This document shows, one piece after another, positions 22,935-34,400 of a stretch of DNA of 64,000 bases; within the stretch, counting starts at the first letter, position 1, and each line of letters begins with the position of its first letter. The stretch spans positions 78,409 to 142,408 of the forward strand of contig JADHZB010001089.1 of the NCBI GenBank assembly GCA_015657535.1. Reading direction: 5' to 3'. The position numbers and the translations under genes were made by a program. A model generated the notes under the pieces. It was not told the DNA's origin. It saw only the letters and a list, made by a program, of their open reading frames with translations, and made no database searches. This DNA comes from Nephromyces sp. MM_2019. Taxonomy: Eukaryota; Apicomplexa; Aconoidasida; Nephromycida.

Positions 22935-25900
22935 TCAAAGTTCAATCCAAGGAATTAAATCATATCTAAGTATCGGAGAATGCAGATAAACCTGCCAAGC
23001 ACGATCATATGCCGCAGACGCCTGCTTAACGAATCCAAAATAGTTCAGGCAATCAGCATATACTTGAAGGCATTTGAGTTCTACTTGCATATCACAATCC
23101 TCCGTATGAAATTCCACTAATGGTTTTACAAGAGAAAATGCTGTATCATATTTTTCACCAAGATATAGAACTCTGGCTTCTAGTATTCGAGGCTTTCTTA
23201 AAAATGGATATTTTTTTGAAACAATCCTTACTCGACTCAAGCAAAAATATATAAAATTGAGGCGATTTTCTCTCTCAACCGATGAAGGGTGATGAAAAAA
23301 ATCCAGCGGTGCTTGGAATCTTGAGAAGCCCGTAGCGCATACCTCAATGTAGCTTGAGACGTAGTCGAATTCGGCATTTAGGTTTCGAAGAAACCTTCTT
23401 CCATAAGAACCTATAGAGCGTGGGTCACTAGTTACCAGCGAGTGGGGCGAAAAATGCTCCTCATCTTGTTCTAATAGGATTTTTTTCATATCATTGTACA
23501 AGAGAATATACTCCCTAGAGATAGAGACACAATGAGAAGCCGTCTTGAAATCAGATAGCTGGCATAACATTTCAGCTAGGACAATCCAGCAGGACGTTTC
23601 CTCTTCAAGCAAAAATATGTTCGGCATACAGGAATTATGCTGGGAACACCCTTTAGACTTCAACTTGTACATAGAGTGCAGTGGACACTTTCTATTAAGC
23701 TGAGACTTACCATTAAAGGGCAAGCAGGATGCACTTAGGTGGTGCATAAAAGTGGTAGATGTAGCACGGCAATCTGTAGGCCTGTAGTCCTTATTCAAAT
23801 AAAGTAGTCTAACAAGTTCCTCCAACAAGGGTAACACACAAGGTAACTTTCCACATTCAAATTCATTACATTGGGAAACAGCGTGCTCATATATAGAAAA
23901 AAAATTCCTTTTAGAATTTGCTGTTTGCATAAGCTGTTCATCTTTGAGGCCGAATTGTGAATTCCAGATACCACAAGGAACTTTTGTATATTCTGCATTA
24001 TGGGAAACGCTGCTATTCCAAACATCTGCGTAGCCCTGTGGCAGCAGCTTATTTTTATAGCTTGAAAAAGAAGAGTAACTTTCTCCATCAAGAAAGCAAT
24101 TGCCGAAAGACCATAAAGAAGGATTTAAATTTGACATAGGTGACTCAAAAGGAAGTAAATCACAGAAATATACGGAAGTCCTAGCACACAATAATGCAAA
24201 GGTACAAAAAACTGATAACTCATTAGGGCATTCGCGCATAGCATTTTCAAGAATTTGAAATGTTCTTGATAAGTTGGCACTAATAAATCTGCTATTTAAG
24301 GCCTCCCCTCTTGTAGAAGACATGCTATTAAATTTAGGGGTTGGCAAAAAGGGAAAGAAGCTTTTGGCTGCATATCCCCCATTGCTAGGGAAGCCTTCGC
24401 GAAATTTTCCGGAAGATTTGAAATACTCCAAAAAGCTATGCTCTGGTCTACGTAGCATTTTCCTTGTCGAAAGCATAGCATTAGAAAATTTGTGCTCATT
24501 ACTATGATCAGTATCCCCCGAAGACGAAACAAATGCGTCAGCTCCAGAATCTAAGTGTCTAGAAACACCATATTCGGCATCATACTGATAAACCGCAGGA
24601 TAGCGAGTACTAACTGAGAACGCGTACAATATCCAGGCTGGGCTGCATCCTCTATGTAGCAGTAAAGCTTTCTTGCACGCTTTAGCACAGCGATTTATAT
24701 CATGGTCTGAATACGCTGCCACAGCTAGATAAAACCAGCGTTTATAGTCAAGATAATCAAAAAACACAGCCTCTTCCAAGTATTTCGTGGCAGACTGTAT
24801 CAGTGTCTTATACCTTTGCAGAAGTGAAGATTCTTGCGATACAGCACGCGAACTCTTATCATCAAGTCCAAGGGCCTTATGAGGAAGGGGCAGCTTAGGA
24901 TCTTCAAGCAATATTTCAGAATAGATATGAAACGCTTGAAGTAGTAAGCACACTCCAAGAACTAATAACAAACGGCCTAGCTGCAAAACCCAACGGTACA
25001 AGCTTAATTTGCTGGCATCATCCAATATGCAATTGTTTTTCCTATTCGCCCTTCCGCCGTCATGACGATTTATAGCGCTAAGAATGTAAAGCAGAAAATC
25101 ATGCAATTCATCACCCACAGTGAAAAAGTCACGTCCCTCAAAGTTTTGGATTACCACATTTGGTACTCCAAAAGCTTCAAATACCTCGACTTCTTTTGCT
25201 CTGTCTCCAATGTGGAATCTTGTCAGCAGTTCCGATAGAAACTTGAAACATACAGGCGCAAGCGTATATCGTCTGTATAAAAAGTCAACCCCTGCCTTCA
25301 GGTAAGCATGTATTAAGAAAAAATTGGAAAATCCCTCGGATAAAGATTTATCGTAATAGTAAGGTTCAAGGCCAGCACTACTCCTTGTCTGCATCATATC
25401 TTCTTGTACATAATCAAACGTTCCCCCTTTATAAGGCTGAAAAATTTCAATGCCAACTTCAAGCTCTGAACTTTGCTTGCTAAAAAATTGCTCGAATAAA
25501 GCAACGCTTTTACGGATATTCCCTGAAAATAGCTGCAAGAGTGCAAGGCGCTGGAAAAATACGCCCAGTTTTTTTTCAGAAAAAATCGTTGAGAAACCTA
25601 CAGTAATAGAGTTCTCAATCATTAATATCAAGTTTGAAAAAAAAGGAGACCAAGTGGTTGGCACCTCAGAACCCTCCGGGAATTTCTCAAATAATTTATT
25701 GAAGTTATCAGTACAGAGTTTGGCTCCGTGCTTAATCTTTTGAACCGTGTAAAAAAGCCCCTTACAAACGGCTACCACGCTCATTGGATTATCTAGGGGC
25801 AAATTAGCTTTCACTGACACTCTGTCAGACCACCTAGAGTAAAGCTCAACTGTATCAAAGGAGTATTGAAAATAGGTGATTGCCAGGTAATTTGAAGCAA

Positions 25901-28124
25901 GCAGCAAACTGTCAAGATGCATGAATCCAGTACAGCTACTTGATGGTAAAAACGTCTTAGAGGGAAAAGATATCTTCGAGCTTTTAAAAATACTCCATGA
26001 AAAGCGTTTGTTATACTCATAAAGGGCAGGAGACTCGAGCCGTTTCTTCCGCTTAACATGAGCTGCAAAAACATTGCGGGCGAACTTACTATAATGCACA
26101 AAATAATAAGATTTCTTTCGCGAGTATCGATTTTTAGGAGCAGCAATGTAACTACAGTGCCAGTGATGATCTCTGGATCGAATAAACTCTGCAAGTTGCC
26201 TCTTGTGAAGATGACTATACGCGAGTCCATCGAACTCAAAAATCCAAAAAAACTGCGAAATGCTGCCAATTCCCTTCAAAAAATTGTTGCACAGAATAAA
26301 CTCATAACTTCTTCTCCTGAAAAAAGAGTTGGGATGATTTCGGCTTCCTTCTTGACTAGTAGCTTCACTTGTGTTGTAGCCATAAATTGATTTCTCTTGA
26401 GACAAGCTACGGTGGCAAGTGCTCCAGTTATTGCTGAAGGACTGCAAGTTGAAATTTTCAAAGTAGGAATGTGGTGTTAATTCTTTTGAGGTCCCACCAA
26501 AGTTCGAATTCAAGCCAAATATATAGGCAGATGCATTCTCCGAGATATTTTTTCTTAGCTTGTTCAAGAAAGAATCCATAAAAGTTTGCGGAAACTGTTG
26601 CCTCAAAGCCAGCAAAAAAAACTCAAACTTGCTGTACTTGGGCAATAATGATGTACCACAGTCAAAAAAACTACCTGAAGTCACACTAAGCACAGAGTTC
26701 TTGCATGTGCCTTGTGAACTAAAAAAGTAATTCGAGAAAAGGTCTCTTAAATTCATCACAGCTGCCGCCTTGGTAGTCGTTAAAAAGGGATTCAAGAGAA
26801 ATGGAAAAGAGAGAAATTCGGTGCCAACAACATGCCCGAGAACGTTACCTGCAAAACAATCAAAAATCTGCTGTTTTCTTAAATTATGTTCCGCAACTAC
26901 TATGATTATCGCCAAGTCCGAAGCATGATTACCCATACCTGTATCGGCAAAAAACTTGAAAAAGATGCGTTCCCTCTCTGAAAAGTTAAACCCGCAAAAT
27001 TTTCCTGCATTGGAAAAGCTAAAATTCCCTCTTTTTACACCCTGGGATGAGCTTGAAGACTCATAAATAAACGGTAAAGACTGTGATTCCCACCATTCAG
27101 GGGGTGCGCGGTTAACCCTTGAAGCTCTAGCACGGAGTTTCAAACAGAAAACATATATTACTGCATAGGCATAGTTCAAAAAAGGTATTCGCTGAAGTTT
27201 TTCTGCTACAAGAGCCATAAAAAAAATGCCTTCAACCCAAAGATACGCCTGTCGAAAGTCGCCATCATTACATCCCATAAGTAGAAACGACTCAAGTTTC
27301 AGTTCGAGTAATTCACTAGCAGCAAATTTTACATAGCAATTCCAAAGATCTTCTAATTGCTCAAGCTTTGCTGAGAGTAAGCTACTAGTCATTCCTGCCA
27401 AGGATGCTTGATTGAAGTAGCACTTCAGCCACAAATTCCACACATCCACACCATGCACAGGGTTGATGGGGACCAGAAAATCGGTATCAGTTTTGGTTCC
27501 TAAAATTGATTCTGCTTTCATTTCGAAACCACCAAGCCACTGTGTTGAATCCGGATAAGTTTTTACAAAAGACCTACCTTCCACACTACTACTAACATAG
27601 TGGCTCTTGGATTTTCCAGCAGGTAGTAACTGTACTACCTCACTGTAGAGTTTCATGTAATATATCGCGGAATCTCGATATGCAAGCGAAAGACTAGCAT
27701 CAATTAATGCACAAAGGCATAGCGATCTATCATCCGGATCGAAGCAGCATAGAGAGTCTAATCTTTCCATAAAAAAAAAATCCAAGTCTTCATAGGACTC
27801 TGCGCCTCCGGAATAAAATGGCAAAAAGTCACAGTCCTCCGGGCAAACTGAAGCAACCGTACTCACGGCAGGATAAAATGGTACGATGGAGCTATCATTA
27901 CGCATGACGTCATGTCTACCTCCCATTATCAATGAGCTGCCTCTGGGGAACAACAGCAGAATCCAGTATCTTCCTAGCTGTAATACATCTTCCCATTTGT
28001 GCGATGCCCTCAAAAGATTTAGGCAGCTGCGTATTTCTTGAAATAGAGCTTCTTCAGCAGATAAATTTCCCAGTGATGTCTCCTTAATGAGTGGTGAAGA
28101 AAACCCACTCTGTGACTGTGACAT
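22935..28124 (-). CDS. large intronless TPR protein, TTC7/NPG/Ypp1-like
   Basis: One uninterrupted frame of 1729 codons from MSQSQSGFSS, with an in-frame stop shortly upstream of the ATG. The C-terminal third carries helix-turn-helix pairs of TPR type: KYLEEAVFFDYLDYKRWFY followed by CAKACKKALLLHRG; SRTFQILENAMRECPNELSV; WIVLAEMLCQLSDFKTASHC; and the ending KQASAAYDRAWQVYLHSP then ILRYDLIPWIEL. The last block aligns with the conserved TTC7 ending in which a final TPR is followed by xxSPxxPFxxIPxxL. In known organisms TTC7/Ypp1/NPG proteins scaffold the plasma-membrane PI4-kinase III alpha complex with EFR3. Here the protein is about twice the family length, with long Ser/Phe-rich insertions, and no intron is seen although every other complete gene has them. 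A different TPR scaffold cannot be excluded. Reality of the gene is near certain; the family call is moderate. Confidence 0.8.
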   Translation of the reverse strand: MSQSQSGFSSPLIKETSLGNLSAEEALFQEIRSCLNLLRASHKWEDVLQLGRYWILLLFPRGSSLIMGGRHDVMRNDSSIVPFYPAVSTVASVCPEDCDFLPFYSGGAESYEDLDFFFMERLDSLCCFDPDDRSLCLCALIDASLSLAYRDSAIYYMKLYSEVVQLLPAGKSKSHYVSSSVEGRSFVKTYPDSTQWLGGFEMKAESILGTKTDTDFLVPINPVHGVDVWNLWLKCYFNQASLAGMTSSLLSAKLEQLEDLWNCYVKFAASELLELKLESFLLMGCNDGDFRQAYLWVEGIFFMALVAEKLQRIPFLNYAYAVIYVFCLKLRARASRVNRAPPEWWESQSLPFIYESSSSSQGVKRGNFSFSNAGKFCGFNFSERERIFFKFFADTGMGNHASDLAIIIVVAEHNLRKQQIFDCFAGNVLGHVVGTEFLSFPFLLNPFLTTTKAAAVMNLRDLFSNYFFSSQGTCKNSVLSVTSGSFFDCGTSLLPKYSKFEFFLLALRQQFPQTFMDSFLNKLRKNISENASAYIFGLNSNFGGTSKELTPHSYFENFNLQSFSNNWSTCHRSLSQEKSIYGYNTSEATSQEGSRNHPNSFFRRRSYEFILCNNFLKGIGSISQFFWIFEFDGLAYSHLHKRQLAEFIRSRDHHWHCSYIAAPKNRYSRKKSYYFVHYSKFARNVFAAHVKRKKRLESPALYEYNKRFSWSIFKSSKISFPSKTFLPSSSCTGFMHLDSLLLASNYLAITYFQYSFDTVELYSRWSDRVSVKANLPLDNPMSVVAVCKGLFYTVQKIKHGAKLCTDNFNKLFEKFPEGSEVPTTWSPFFSNLILMIENSITVGFSTIFSEKKLGVFFQRLALLQLFSGNIRKSVALFEQFFSKQSSELEVGIEIFQPYKGGTFDYVQEDMMQTRSSAGLEPYYYDKSLSEGFSNFFLIHAYLKAGVDFLYRRYTLAPVCFKFLSELLTRFHIGDRAKEVEVFEAFGVPNVVIQNFEGRDFFTVGDELHDFLLYILSAINRHDGGRANRKNNCILDDASKLSLYRWVLQLGRLLLVLGVCLLLQAFHIYSEILLEDPKLPLPHKALGLDDKSSRAVSQESSLLQRYKTLIQSATKYLEEAVFFDYLDYKRWFYLAVAAYSDHDINRCAKACKKALLLHRGCSPAWILYAFSVSTRYPAVYQYDAEYGVSRHLDSGADAFVSSSGDTDHSNEHKFSNAMLSTRKMLRRPEHSFLEYFKSSGKFREGFPSNGGYAAKSFFPFLPTPKFNSMSSTRGEALNSRFISANLSRTFQILENAMRECPNELSVFCTFALLCARTSVYFCDLLPFESPMSNLNPSLWSFGNCFLDGESYSSFSSYKNKLLPQGYADVWNSSVSHNAEYTKVPCGIWNSQFGLKDEQLMQTANSKRNFFSIYEHAVSQCNEFECGKLPCVLPLLEELVRLLYLNKDYRPTDCRATSTTFMHHLSASCLPFNGKSQLNRKCPLHSMYKLKSKGCSQHNSCMPNIFLLEEETSCWIVLAEMLCQLSDFKTASHCVSISREYILLYNDMKKILLEQDEEHFSPHSLVTSDPRSIGSYGRRFLRNLNAEFDYVSSYIEVCATGFSRFQAPLDFFHHPSSVERENRLNFIYFCLSRVRIVSKKYPFLRKPRILEARVLYLGEKYDTAFSLVKPLVEFHTEDCDMQVELKCLQVYADCLNYFGFVKQASAAYDRAWQVYLHSPILRYDLIPWIEL

Positions 28125-28576
28125 TGTGCCAAGGGATTTTTAATAGTAGCACAGTAACAGCACTGCAGGATAATCAAGGCATATTATCATCAGAATATGT
28201 GAAAGACATAAAAACGCTCGGTTTTTTTGAGGGAGGTCTAACTAGGAAACCGAAATACGCTTCAGTCCTAGTAATAGTTTTGCAAATTCTCCATCAAAGG
28301 GGGACATGACGCCAGATGATGGATAAAACACATCCTAGCGAGACAATGATGTGCACTGACGATTCAATGAGGTGCTATATCCTATTTATTGCACAGCGAA
28401 CAGCACCTTAAAAAGTAATTGCTAATAAAAAGAAAATGTGTGAGGCATGGCCTTCCGCACAACGCCGAAGAAAAGGTCCCACGATTGAATCAGCTAAAGA
28501 ATGGCATTGCAGTTTTTTGCGTCCACGTGAAGAATCGCAGAGATCAGCGCTAGAGGAATTTAATACAGTGCATCTA

Positions 28577-28929
28577 TCACCAAGTGTAAAAAATAAAACC
28601 TTTAGCCACGCGAAACGCTGGATTAATCGCTTAAGGTAGAGTAGAGTACCAACAAACGAAATTCAAGGGGTTCTTATCGAGCAAACTTTACCTGATGGAA
28701 ACTTAGGTGGTACGCGGCTATTCGGCTTTGGCATACCTTGCTGCATAAGAGTACTGTAAGCATAGCATACACTTCTGCCATGCTCAAAGCAACCGTGAGT
28801 AGATTCATTACATGCAGCTCTTGCTACACCGCAAAAAAAGATGCTCAAAAAAAAGAAATCAACGGCGAAAAAAAATTGTTTTGGGGGAACAATATTATCT
28901 TCAAGTCGGGTAAACCACGTTGTACTCAT
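28577..28929 (-). CDS. possible small Cys-containing protein
   Basis: Proposed two exons read leftwards: 28929-28692 and 28629-28577, giving about 96 residues. The middle (CNESTHGCFEHGRSVCYAYS, then MQQGMPKPNSRVPPKFPSG) reads like real protein and ends exactly at a TCAG/GTAAAG donor. After a 62-base intron the frame continues as INPAFRVAKGFIFYTW and stops. Just upstream of the Cys block the frame passes through a T-rich stretch (Phe-rich in translation) that could be a membrane segment or an unrecognised intron ending at GTGTAG, so the N-terminus (MSTTWFTRLEDN) is uncertain. A competing donor lies at CAAG/GTATGC. I do not recognise the family. It lies about 450 bases upstream of the TTC7-like start on the same strand, so it could instead be part of that gene's leader. 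Confidence 0.35.
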
Positions 28930-31460
28930 ATCACGTATTGCAAAGATTATGCTCGTCCTCTTCACTGTTTCCTCAGATTGAATTTTCCCAGGATGCCGCT
29001 TTCACATTCCGTGAAAACTTTAAGATATTTACGGTGCTGATGCAGCAATTTGGGTTGATTTAGCCAATTATTATAAGAAGATAACATACGCGTGTTTCGC
29101 GATAAGCGAATACGAGTAAACTAGTGACTATTTTTTTTATGCGAAAAAAAGCATGCTATTTCGCTTCATGATAATACCAGAAAAAGCAAGCAACACTAAC
29201 AAACATCACAGCAGGACTTAGGATAACAACGTATGATCAACTAGGATATCCTACTTTCTCAGTTTTTTCATCCCGCTACTTTTACCGTATCGAAGTTTGC
29301 TACAAAAGTATACACGCCCCCATCTCTCAAGAATGCCATGCGCCGTGGCACGACGTGCAATCGCATTAGTTTATTTTCGAGTTCACACTAAAGTTTGTTC
29401 TTTTGTTTTTCGCGCATATGCGTCGCTTCGACTGCTATAGGGGCACTAAATATGCTTCAAGGCGGCAAAAAAAATTGTTTCTTTCGAGTGTTTCATGGCC
29501 AGCGTTAGCTATTAGATAAAGAGATGATGCACCCAAGTACAAATGGCAATTTCCATTGTAAAAAAAAATATTTATCGGGTTGATTTTTTCGTTAAATAAT
29601 TTATCCTTTCTGTTCAGTAATTAATAGTCGGACCACTGTCTTGCTCCTTAGTAACATTGTAGAACCCAAGTCCTCGAAATGAAAAATAAATGTTTCAGAG
29701 CGTTCCTTGACTAATGCTTGTAATGTGGTCTAGCATACTCATCTGCTTAATACAGGATAAATCGTAGCAAACAGATGCTAGCGCTGTGCACTGTTTATAG
29801 TGCCTCAGAAAGCACTTCTGCAGATTTATGCTAAAATTTGTCATGTCTATTTTTAAAAGGGGAAATATATTGTTTCAATACCAAAGCATCTATTGATGCT
29901 TCTTATGGTGACACACTTTTTCTTCTACGACTTTTCCAGCGAAATACCTCAAAAAATGAGGGGCTCTTTGGAAAAAAACTTTCAAACTTCATAGGGTGTT
30001 ACCATTCAATCCGGTACCACTCTTCACTACTGCAGATTGTAAGCATATAGCACACTACTACAGGTTGCACCTTAACTTTTTGGAGGCTACTGGTTTTTCT
30101 GGTGTTTTATGCTCTACCGTACCACATAGCGTCTGGAAATATCAGTTAGTGGAACGAGGTATTGTTTTAAGCCTTACTATGTTAGTTTAAAAATTTTTAG
30201 TGAATATTTCAGAGAATTTATTGCACAGATTTAAAAATTGAAAATTTACAAAAACTTGAAGAAGAGGAACCATGAGGAATACTGAAGAAGTATGGCCAGA
30301 TTTTCCAACGAAAGAAGATTTCTTTTTTAATTTTTTGTAGATATTTGAGTACTTATTTACTTGAAATTATTGAATTGTAATTCGTCGATAAAATTATATC
30401 CGGTATCTATTATAAGTTTTTTAAGAGAGAGCAACCGATATTGTTGTTTTGTATTCAGGTACCAGTTTGTGCATGCGTACACTTAGGAAATTTTATATCT
30501 AAAGACTTACTACTGTAACTTGTAATCTTTACAACAAACGATTTAAGCTCTACTTTGGTTTATGAAGGTATTTGCTAACCAGTAGCTGATTTTTGGCATC
30601 AGCCTCTATCCAACTATCGGTCAGATAAAAATTTATGGATTGAATGCAAAGTGCAGTTGTAGTATAATGTAATCTTCGAATATGCCCTGCAGAACCTAAA
30701 ATTTGGTTTTTCAACTGTGTGCATCCCATTATTTTATTTAACTAATCGGAACTTTCTATATAGGAAATTTGACGACAAAGTGAGTGGACTCCTTGAGATA
30801 CAGCTAACAATAATCGTCGCACTGCTAACATGATAAACGTAGTTAAAGAGATAATCAAAAGTAAGTCACTAGTTGGTAGTGATAGAAACAGAGTTTTAGA
30901 TCCTCAGCACTGCACACGCTGCATCCTCTGCACACTCTGCACCCTCTGCAAGCTCTACACACATGCTTTCGAAAAATTCGTGACTAGCGGCATCTGTGGA
31001 AAGCTAAGCTTATCAGCTGTTACTGTGCCACCCATTATGTTTGATATACGCCCCGAGATGAAACAGTAAGGTAAATAGCCGAAATGACGGCTTCTGCGAA
31101 TTACGGGTTCACTCTTTTGCTAGTTGGACCGCCAAACCTAGATGGACCTACTCTATTTACTATCAGTGCTAGCCTCGACCATATGGTTCTACAATTGTAG
31201 AAAAAGATACCTGCTAGCTCAGGCAACATCCCGCGTTACTAAGCGGGAAAATTTCAATAATAATGGAACTTCCTTAGTGTCACTCAGTCTCGCGTAGTTC
31301 CGTTGAGTCCTGCAATTTCATAGTTTTCAAAGCTTTGAAAGAGTCTCCTTTTTTGCTATCAAATGTGCTTCGTACTGAAGTCCGAGTCTTTCCCAATAGT
31401 GGAATGAAGCTTTGCTTCTGCTTTTCTCGTACAAAATTTTAGGGAATATAGCCATCAATA
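28930..31460. other. spacer and presumed UFL1 promoter region
   Basis: No supported exon was found. The right part becomes T-rich on the plus strand from about 30.2 kb, which could reflect a UFL1 leader region. A short 9-base periodic repeat sits at 30.91-30.96 kb. Small open frames (60 to 80 codons) have no family or splice support. Confidence 0.5.
30909..30962. repeat. degenerate 9-bp tandem repeat
   Basis: About five to six copies of a 9-base unit of the form ctctgcaca/c, with point changes. In one frame it reads as a Cys-Thr-Leu repeat, but the surrounding 79-codon frame has no other support. Confidence 0.7.
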
Positions 31461-34400
31461 ATGGCGGACGATGAGCTCAAAAGGCTGATGCTGTCATTTT
31501 CACAGCTTCAGCATAAGGCCACAACAGTTCCTCGACTTTCAGAGAAAAACAGTGTAGAGATACTGTACACTCTTTTGGAAAAGAAAAAACTACAGATTTT
31601 CGTCTCTCAGAATGGCAAGGACTTTCTCACTCCGGAGAAACTTGAGTTGGAAATCTTCGATGCCATTCATGATGCGGTATTACCACTTTTTGGTCCAGTA
31701 GGGGGTGCAGTCACGACTTATGCAGTTACAGTTTGGTTTCGTGTAACTTTCCCCACTTTGCAGCCATTTTCATTGAAATCATCAAAAATTGCTCAAATAT
31801 TTTTTAAACAAAAGCTATTTAGGAAGTATACAGAATGGATGGAAAAAACAGTTTATGTTCCTGTAATAATTCCTTCGTATGTAATGTTTCGCTTCTTAGA
31901 TATTTAATGGTAATTTTAAAAAGCTAAAGCGATAAAAAGTTCTTTGCAAAGCTCAATTTTCCTTGCAAACTTTTTGATGTCTTGTGGAGTAACCGTGTGC
32001 TACAGGATGGAGATTTGCACATGCTGCTTCTCGGTAACATAAATGTGATGCTTGTAGAATGTGATTTCTTAGGAACACAAAAAAAATTGGCATATCGACT
32101 TATTTCTAGCTCTCAAGCTAGGAAACTCTACAATCAACGCTACTTTCACCCACTTTTGCACGCTGAGACTCCTTGCTTCTTCTTGTGTATGCCAAGAACT
32201 TGGAAATACAATCTTTTTGAGAGAAATCCACTTGTAATTTATGAGCAAAGAAGCCACCTTGACTTCTTTTGGAGCTTTATCTTGCTGAGCAGAAGCTTTG
32301 TGACCCCTGTAATTAGCTGGCCAGTTAAGAACAATGCAAAGATCTTCTAGAGGAATCACATCCTTTTGAAATTTTTTTTCTTATTGCTATAGCTTTTTAT
32401 TGAGAAAGCAGATGATAAAGTTTGTGGATGAGCGAGCCTGACGATACCTATTCCTTCTTATGGCTGCTTGCCAGTATTTGACTTTTTTTTACGCTTGTAT
32501 TGATACCTTCTACCGGCATTTATCGTGTTTAAATACGTATTAATGACTCGGTATATGGCAATCTGATATTTTTCAATTTTTTTATATTTGAAGAAGTGTA
32601 TATATTTTGGATTTTTTATCAGGGAGGGCGTTTGAGCCTTTTGGATTTATCTGCACAGCTCGGCTTTTCGATAGAGGTCGTCGAATCCAAAGTCTTGGAA
32701 CTAATCAAGGATCCTGGGAAGGGTAGCCATTTAATGTTGCTGCGTGGTGAACTAATTTCACAATCTTACCTTCGTTCCTTATGCTTGGAAATAAACAGTT
32801 ATCTACAGGTTCAGGCCGTTAGGCGTAAGACTGGGTTTTTTCTATGAAATCTATTACTCGTAATAATATTTGAATATACTTTTTTTTCAGAATGAATTTG
32901 GTAATATTGGATATTGTATTTTAATATTGATGCCATCCATATTGAATAATAACTGGACGAAATTGCTCTATAGGGTATAAAGCTTATACTGTGTTTAAAA
33001 TTAGAGGCACAGTTATTGTACGTTTCTTTGATGAATTTGCCATGCGATGCATTTCTTTTGCCCTGGAGGCAGAGTAATGGTGTAGTGATAGTTTTTTATG
33101 CTTGTAGACATGACCTATGATAGTATTTTCAATATTATTTCCTTTATAAACTTCAACGCCATTCCATCCAGTTGACATTTTGAAGGTAAATTCTCTGAAT
33201 TAAAAAATTATTGTTAAATGCGTCACCGTAGGGAAAAAATTCTCTTATCGGCAATGAATTTGGCAGATACACCTCTTTGTAAAACGCGCTCAGATTTTCT
33301 ATTTTTTTTACAGGAAAGTGGTAGGTTGAGCCTATCAGAATTGGGAGAAACCTACAATCTACCAGTTGATTTTTTGACGGATCAGATTCGACTTCGCTTG
33401 AACTCTGTTATATATGGTAAATTATTTTTCATTGATATTTTGGGTGAATTGTTTTGTCGTGTCAAAATCATGTTTTTTATTGCCTACTTACTGCTAAGCT
33501 GTTTTAAATGATTTCTTGGGACAAGATATCCCACTGATAGTACTGTAAGGCTTGTATGATTTTCTTTGTTTTTGTATGAACTTATGCAAGAGCAGTTAAT
33601 TCGCTCTGCTTAGACACACACTTTCACACACATGAGTTCACGTACACATTCACTTTCACACACGCATTCACATACGCACACTTTGATACACGCATTTGCA
33701 TAAGCTCATACTTTCACACATTCAGATGCAGAGTTTCAACTTTGCTTTTGATGCTCTTCATCTTCATTTTCTGAGCCACCTGGTGCATTACTCAAAGATC
33801 TATCGGTACATGTTAAGTGCTATTAGTTGAAAAAAGGCTAGTAGATAGACAGCTTCTCTAGAAATTTCTTTCAATTAAAGAAAATTTCAGAGTTATTCAT
33901 AAAATAACTTGATTTTTGCGGTATTTGCAGATATTTAGATATTTGAGATTCGTAATTGTGGGTGCTTTATTCTTCATGTGGTAGTGAGCTATTAGTCGCA
34001 ATTTTTTTGAATGCGATCCTGTGCGTTTGCTGGGATATTTTTTCTTGATTTGCGTTTAAATTGCTTATTTTTGCAAATTTGCTTCAAGTTTTGCTTACTT
34101 TGTTATTTCATAATCATTCTGACCAAATATTTGTATAATTAGATGTTTTTAAAAGATTAACTTAAAAAGTAAAAATAGTATTAGTTTTTAGGAGCTGCAA
34201 GTTTGGGAGCTAAAAAAGCCTTTTACAATAAGAGCAGATCATAGTGATGTACTTTTACCGTGCTGGCTTTGAAGATTTATTTAGAATTTCTGCAGAATGT
34301 ATAACTTTACCTTTCCCAGTAGAAGAATTTGTAAAATGAGAAGAATCTAGAAGCAAATAGAATGAAGCATCAGCTTTAACACACTTCCAGATCAAGCGTA

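Noticed and set aside
26058..26390. Frames of 110-152 codons antisense or out of frame inside the TTC7-like gene
   Set aside because: Shadows of a single long high-quality frame.
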